DNA from: Myxococcales bacterium
Lineage (GTDB): Bacteria > Myxococcota > UBA727 > GCA-2721815
Length of the DNA: 57,297 nt
Reading direction: 5' to 3'
Assembly (NCBI GenBank): GCA_002721815.1
Contig: PBLQ01000053.1
Span: 1-57,297, forward strand
The translations under genes and the position numbers were made by a program. The notes under the pieces were generated by a model. That model was not told where the DNA came from and made no database searches. It saw only the letters and a program-made list of their open reading frames with translations. Numbering within the stretch: the stretch's first letter is position 1; every line of letters starts with the position of its first letter. Shown here in pieces: positions 54,003 through 57,297 of this stretch.

Positions 54003-56144
54003 ATGGGTATGAGTGGAACAATTTCCCCCCTTTTCATCCAAAATATCTCAAAACCGCTGTGCTTGCTGGCATGTGTGGGCTTGGTCCTGGGCTGCCCCAA
54101 AGAGCCTGAGCCCCCAGAAAACACTGAAAAACCGTATGAATACAAAGAAGTCTTGGGTTTGCCGGCCTGTGATACCGCGGATATCGAGCAATACCCCGAC
54201 CATCGCTGTTTCAGTTACCGAGCGGTGGCTGGCGTGAGCATGGGGGGCGGTGCTTCTTCCAAAATGGGCTTCACCTACCCCGAACTTTTCGATGTGGTGG
54301 GCGTGATGGGCACCCCTTTTTCCGATACCACCTTCTTTTGGAACATGATGATCAACGAATTCATGGGCGGATTTTGCGATCTCGAAACCTTAGAGGCGGT
54401 CATGGCCGCTCATCCAGACAACCCTGACATTCTCAATGACCCCACGGTGCCCGGCGTGTTTTGTGGCCTGCACGACATCACCCCTGAAGATGGCTATACC
54501 GATGCATACCAGCAAGTAGAGCCCCACCAGTACCCTTCGGTAGAAAACAGCCAATGTTACATGTTCCGTTCGGATTACAACAACTGGTACCGGGGACCCG
54601 ATGCTGGTCGCGGCGGCACTTTTTCGCGCAATGGCCTCACCGAAATCTTCCATGACATTGTGGCGGCTTACGGCAACCCCCTCTATCACAACCCCGACAG
54701 CAACTACTTTCCGCCGGGGGTGGATGAGAGCAACTGGTACACCCCACCTGGTGAAAACAAACACAACACTGAAATGTGTAACAACCCCGTGGTGCTCGAA
54801 AACTTTTACAATAAAGAGTTCAATCCCAATGGCACCTATCCTGTCATCACCTTCTGCGATGGGGCCACCGGCAGAACAGGCGCTTTTGACCCCACCCAAG
54901 AAAACGCGCACAATCTTGTGGTGGACTATCTCCTCGCGGTGGACCTCAATGGCAATGGCAAAAGAGAATATGGCGAGCCCGTGCTCAGCAACCACCGGGA
55001 ACGTTTTGAAGACACGGGCACCGATGGGTTGGCCGATGAGGACGAACCCGGCTACGATGCCACCAGCAACCCCGACCCCAACGGGGACAACTGGGATCCC
55101 ACCTTTAACATTCGCGGCACCGAGAAAAACGCCACCTTTGACGAAGGGGAAGTCTATGAAGATTTTGGCCTGGACGGTGTGGCAGACACGAATGATTATG
55201 GCGAAGGCAATGGCGCCTACGACATCTCCCCGGGTTTGGCGAAAATCCTAGAGGTCAGCCCCGCCAAACTGTATCGAGAAATGCCCCAAGCTCAGGTAGA
55301 ACGATTGGATGTGTGGATGGACGCGGGCATCCGTGATTTCATCAACAGCGCACAAATCACCAATGCGCTGTTCAGCGAGATGCAACTGCGCCTTGACGAC
55401 ACCCGCGCCTTTAACGATTTTCCTTCCTTACCAGGCATCCCCGAAGGCGAAAGCTACACCTACTTCAAAGCCGACTACAGTCGTGAAGCCATGGGCCAGA
55501 TTACCTATTTGCGGTATGGCGATCCTGACCTGTGCCCCGCCAGCGATGAAATCATGGGCGAAGGCAATCACGTGGGCCCCAGCATCGTTAACCGCCTCTA
55601 CACGCTCTTTTCTTTTCTGAGTGCACGCATCCCTCCCGAAGGGCGTGATTCGAGCTTTGGGGGCGACGTGGGCGATCTGGAAGGCCCCACAGGCACCCTT
55701 GAAGACTTTGGTTTTCTCGACAGCTATCACAGCGAAGTCTTGGGCCGGGACAATGAGTTTGGCGTGCTGCTGCCCCCCGACTATTATTTGGAACGGTCCA
55801 TCGAAACCGACGAACGCTACCCCGTGATGTATTTTTTCCACGGCCAAGGGCAAAGCGCAGCCGATATGGTGCTGGCTGGATTGGCCATCTGGGGGTCCAT
55901 GAAAGAGAGTTTCCGCAGCGATCGCCAGGCAGCCGGCCTCACCGATTTGCAAAGGGCGATCATTGTATGGGCCGATGGCGAATGTAAGACGGACGAATGC
56001 TGGACGGGCAATTTTTACGCGAATTTCCAGGGCATGCCCCGGGCAAATCGCAATTATGAAGATGCCATGATCGAGCTGATGCAGGTGGTAGAAGAGCGAT
56101 ATCGCACCAAAAGACCGGCTTTGGTGCCCTTGAAAGATCTCTAA
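54003..56144 (+). CDS. lipoprotein with esterase-type alpha/beta hydrolase halves in swapped order
   Basis: A 713-residue lipoprotein. The ATG at 54003 has AAGGAG 8 nt upstream; a GTG at 53958 is less likely. The signal ends in a GLVLGC lipobox. Next comes SYRAVAGVSMGGGASSKMGF with nucleophile Ser79, which in esterase-D-type enzymes lies in the middle. An Asp-rich centre follows (VDLNGNGKREYGEP, DTGTDGLADEDEPG, DFGLDGVADTND), probably calcium-binding. The last 130 residues hold the part that normally comes first: FGVLLPPDYYLE, ERYPVMYFFHGQGQSA (oxyanion side), IIVWADGE, and VVEERYRTK at the end. This order suggests a circular permutation; substrate unknown. Confidence 0.72.
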   Translation: MGMSGTISPLFIQNISKPLCLLACVGLVLGCPKEPEPPENTEKPYEYKEVLGLPACDTADIEQYPDHRCFSYRAVAGVSMGGGASSKMGFTYPELFDVVGVMGTPFSDTTFFWNMMINEFMGGFCDLETLEAVMAAHPDNPDILNDPTVPGVFCGLHDITPEDGYTDAYQQVEPHQYPSVENSQCYMFRSDYNNWYRGPDAGRGGTFSRNGLTEIFHDIVAAYGNPLYHNPDSNYFPPGVDESNWYTPPGENKHNTEMCNNPVVLENFYNKEFNPNGTYPVITFCDGATGRTGAFDPTQENAHNLVVDYLLAVDLNGNGKREYGEPVLSNHRERFEDTGTDGLADEDEPGYDATSNPDPNGDNWDPTFNIRGTEKNATFDEGEVYEDFGLDGVADTNDYGEGNGAYDISPGLAKILEVSPAKLYREMPQAQVERLDVWMDAGIRDFINSAQITNALFSEMQLRLDDTRAFNDFPSLPGIPEGESYTYFKADYSREAMGQITYLRYGDPDLCPASDEIMGEGNHVGPSIVNRLYTLFSFLSARIPPEGRDSSFGGDVGDLEGPTGTLEDFGFLDSYHSEVLGRDNEFGVLLPPDYYLERSIETDERYPVMYFFHGQGQSAADMVLAGLAIWGSMKESFRSDRQAAGLTDLQRAIIVWADGECKTDECWTGNFYANFQGMPRANRNYEDAMIELMQVVEERYRTKRPALVPLKDL

Positions 56145-56180
56145 ATCTGCAAAAGGGTTTCAGAATACTAAGATAGCACC

Positions 56181-56209
56181 TTGACAGTCCAAATTAGGCT
56201 GCGTAGAAA
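56181..56209 (+). promoter_or_regulatory. promoter of tRNA-Lys
   Basis: TTGACA (perfect -35, 56181-56186), a 17-bp spacer and TAGAAA (56204-56209), 13 bp before the tRNA 5' end. Confidence 0.75.
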
Positions 56210-56222
56210 TCTCAAGCTTTCC

Positions 56223-56298
56223 GGGTCGCTAGCTCAGTTGGTAGAGCACCGGACTTTTAATCCGATGGTCCCGAGTTCGAGTCTCGGGCGTCCCACCA
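56223..56298 (+). tRNA. tRNA-Lys (anticodon TTT)
   Basis: A 76-nt cloverleaf with CCA encoded. The D arm is GCTC...GAGC, the anticodon loop CTTTTAA places TTT at 56256-56258, and the T arm is CCGAG-TTCGAGT-CTCGG. The discriminator is A. The acceptor stem GGGTCGC/GCGTCCC has a T-T mismatch at its fourth pair, and the anticodon stem CCGGA/TCCGA has a C-A mismatch at the outer pair. Both are unusual but the loop sequences are normal. It has its own promoter and terminator. Confidence 0.92.
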
Positions 56299-56331
56299 GC
56301 CCCGCTTTGTCACCAAAGTGGGGCTTTTTTT
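56298..56331 (+). terminator. rho-independent terminator of tRNA-Lys
   Basis: AGCCCCGCTTTG (56298-56309), loop TCAC and CAAAGTGGGGCT (56314-56325, one G-U pair), followed by seven T. The stem begins at the last base of the tRNA CCA. Confidence 0.92.
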
Positions 56332-56387
56332 ATGGTTTGTGGGCAAAACCCCCTGCCCAAATGCGCTGCAAAAGGTAAAACCTAAGC

Positions 56388-56495
56388 ATGAATTATTACG
56401 CACTGGCCGGTATTGCTTTGGTCGTTCTTACGGTGACCACTTGTCCGTTTATTCGGGGGGAGTGTGTGCGGGCTTGTAGGCGGTTGATTCGCTAG
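56388..56495 (+). CDS. possible 35-residue Cys-containing membrane or exported peptide
   Basis: An ATG at 56388 with AAAGG about 11 nt upstream opens a 35-codon frame: MNYYALAGIALVVLTVTTC, then PFIRGECVRACRRLIR. A hydrophobic segment is followed by three Cys and a basic tail, so it could be a small membrane peptide or degraded lipoprotein. I know no family for it. There is no homologue evidence and chance is quite possible. Confidence 0.22.
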   Translation: MNYYALAGIALVVLTVTTCPFIRGECVRACRRLIR

Positions 56496-56515
56496 TCAGA
56501 AAACACCGTTTGTTA

Positions 56516-57297
56516 TTACGGGTTCAACACGAGTTCTTTCCATTCATTTGTTCCCGGGCAATCAGGCAAACCATTTAAAGCGTCTGCGTCAACATTGTTT
56601 TCCAGATCAATGAGTGCTCCCAAACTCTTGTTGGCGACACATATCTTATGGGTGCCATCGGTATCCACCAACCAGTCTACCCGCTCATACGAGATCCCGT
56701 TCATATGTGCGATAAAAGTGTGCCACTTTGAGTAAGCGTTATTTGTTGGATCTTTGGAATAATAATACTCAAGTTTACCGGAATCGCTATTGCCCCAGTC
56801 GGTCCAAATAATACCGCCGGCCTCATTGCTGAGTTCGTATTCTTGGGCTGTACCTGAAACCGTATACGTGCTCCGCTCCGGCAGAAAGTCCTGTGGCGTT
56901 TTCAAATCGATCCAATAATCCTCCAACTGGTCATCACAATCCTTCACCGGGTCATTGGTCGCAACACCCGCACCTGGAAGAGAATTCTCGTCAGACTGTT
57001 CAGATGACCACGCCAAACAAAGCCCCGAGTCTGTCTTTCGCCAATCGAGTTGGACATAGGCATCAACGGTTTCGTTTTCAGTCCTCAAGTGGACATAGCC
57101 TTCATCATGGTCCGTTTTGATGATGCGATACACTTTACCACCGTATTCGATCTGGCCTTTGAAATCGGCTGCAAACACCACCCCGTTATTCTCGTAACTT
57201 CCGATCAAATCAAACTCGATGGGATAATCACATTGGGTATCCCCTTCTAAACGAAAATCGCCCGCCTTGTTTTCGCTGCCATCTTCACATGGGGTGC
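56516..57297 (-). CDS. putative secreted protein of unknown function, partial (5' end outside)
   Basis: A frame open from the window edge to a stop at 56516, at least 260 residues on the minus strand. It is rich in Asp, Tyr and Trp, with spaced Cys (PCEDGS, TQCDYP, GLCLAW, VKDCDDQ, KICVAN, PDCPG), as in disulfide-bonded secreted proteins. GGIIWTDWGNSDSGKLEYYYSKD and the end WKELVLNP suggest beta structure. I do not recognise a family. No signal peptide is visible because the start is outside. No hairpin terminator is visible after the stop, towards the tRNA. Confidence 0.6.
   Translation of the reverse strand, partial: TPCEDGSENKAGDFRLEGDTQCDYPIEFDLIGSYENNGVVFAADFKGQIEYGGKVYRIIKTDHDEGYVHLRTENETVDAYVQLDWRKTDSGLCLAWSSEQSDENSLPGAGVATNDPVKDCDDQLEDYWIDLKTPQDFLPERSTYTVSGTAQEYELSNEAGGIIWTDWGNSDSGKLEYYYSKDPTNNAYSKWHTFIAHMNGISYERVDWLVDTDGTHKICVANKSLGALIDLENNVDADALNGLPDCPGTNEWKELVLNP

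Overview
The window looks like a fragment of a deltaproteobacterial or Myxococcota-type genome (Bradymonadia-like is my best guess, from gene content only). Pointers are a Hanks-type kinase, a PilZ protein, a pilB-pilT-pilC-pilS-pilR cluster, a B12-dependent class II ribonucleotide reductase, Asp-rich exported proteins, and a protease ending in a Cys-rich/hydrophobic/Arg tail like MYXO-CTERM sorting signals. Genes are tightly packed. I see no insertion sequence, CRISPR array or prophage.

Layout. 1-770: a probable chimeric edge where the N-terminus of an MFS transporter (minus) meets a 5'-truncated malate dehydrogenase (plus). 826-5816: minus-strand genes for a PilZ protein, Fur, YbeY, PhoH, a divergent carbamoyltransferase and a beta-propeller lipoprotein. 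5865-8813: nrdJ, with a candidate NrdR-box pair and promoter in a 730-bp gene-free region. 9546-16484 (plus): kinase, exported 5'-nucleotidase C-terminal domain, clpB and a DUF2723-like membrane protein. 16452-20076 (minus): ureohydrolase, msrA, flavin reductase-like protein, frr, pyrH. 20246: lexA, divergent from pyrH.

21194-38236 (plus): a type III secretion export-gate gene (sctV) with no other secretion gene, running 3 bp into a surface-glycan cluster. The cluster holds a UDP-galactopyranose-mutase-like flavoenzyme, a NeuA-HAD phosphatase fusion, NeuB, a WecA/MraY-type initiating transferase and at least seven glycosyltransferases, one of them inverted. It should make a nonulosonic (sialic-like) acid-containing glycan on a polyprenyl carrier. 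38209-45589 (minus): type IV pilus motor and regulatory genes, then ribF. 46769-52317 (plus): a large surface subtilase with FG-GAP-like repeats, a lipoprotein and ygfZ. 52314-53879 (minus): a TPR/double cyclic-nucleotide-binding-domain protein. 54003-56144 (plus): a lipoprotein that looks like a circularly permuted esterase, then tRNA-Lys and the edge of a secreted protein.

Most worth following: the carbamoyltransferase that keeps the carbamoyl-phosphate site but has lost most ornithine contacts; the permuted esterase; the orphan sctV joined to a sialic-acid glycan cluster; a 15/16-base motif shared by the lexA promoter and the region upstream of the kinase; and the MFS/mdh junction.
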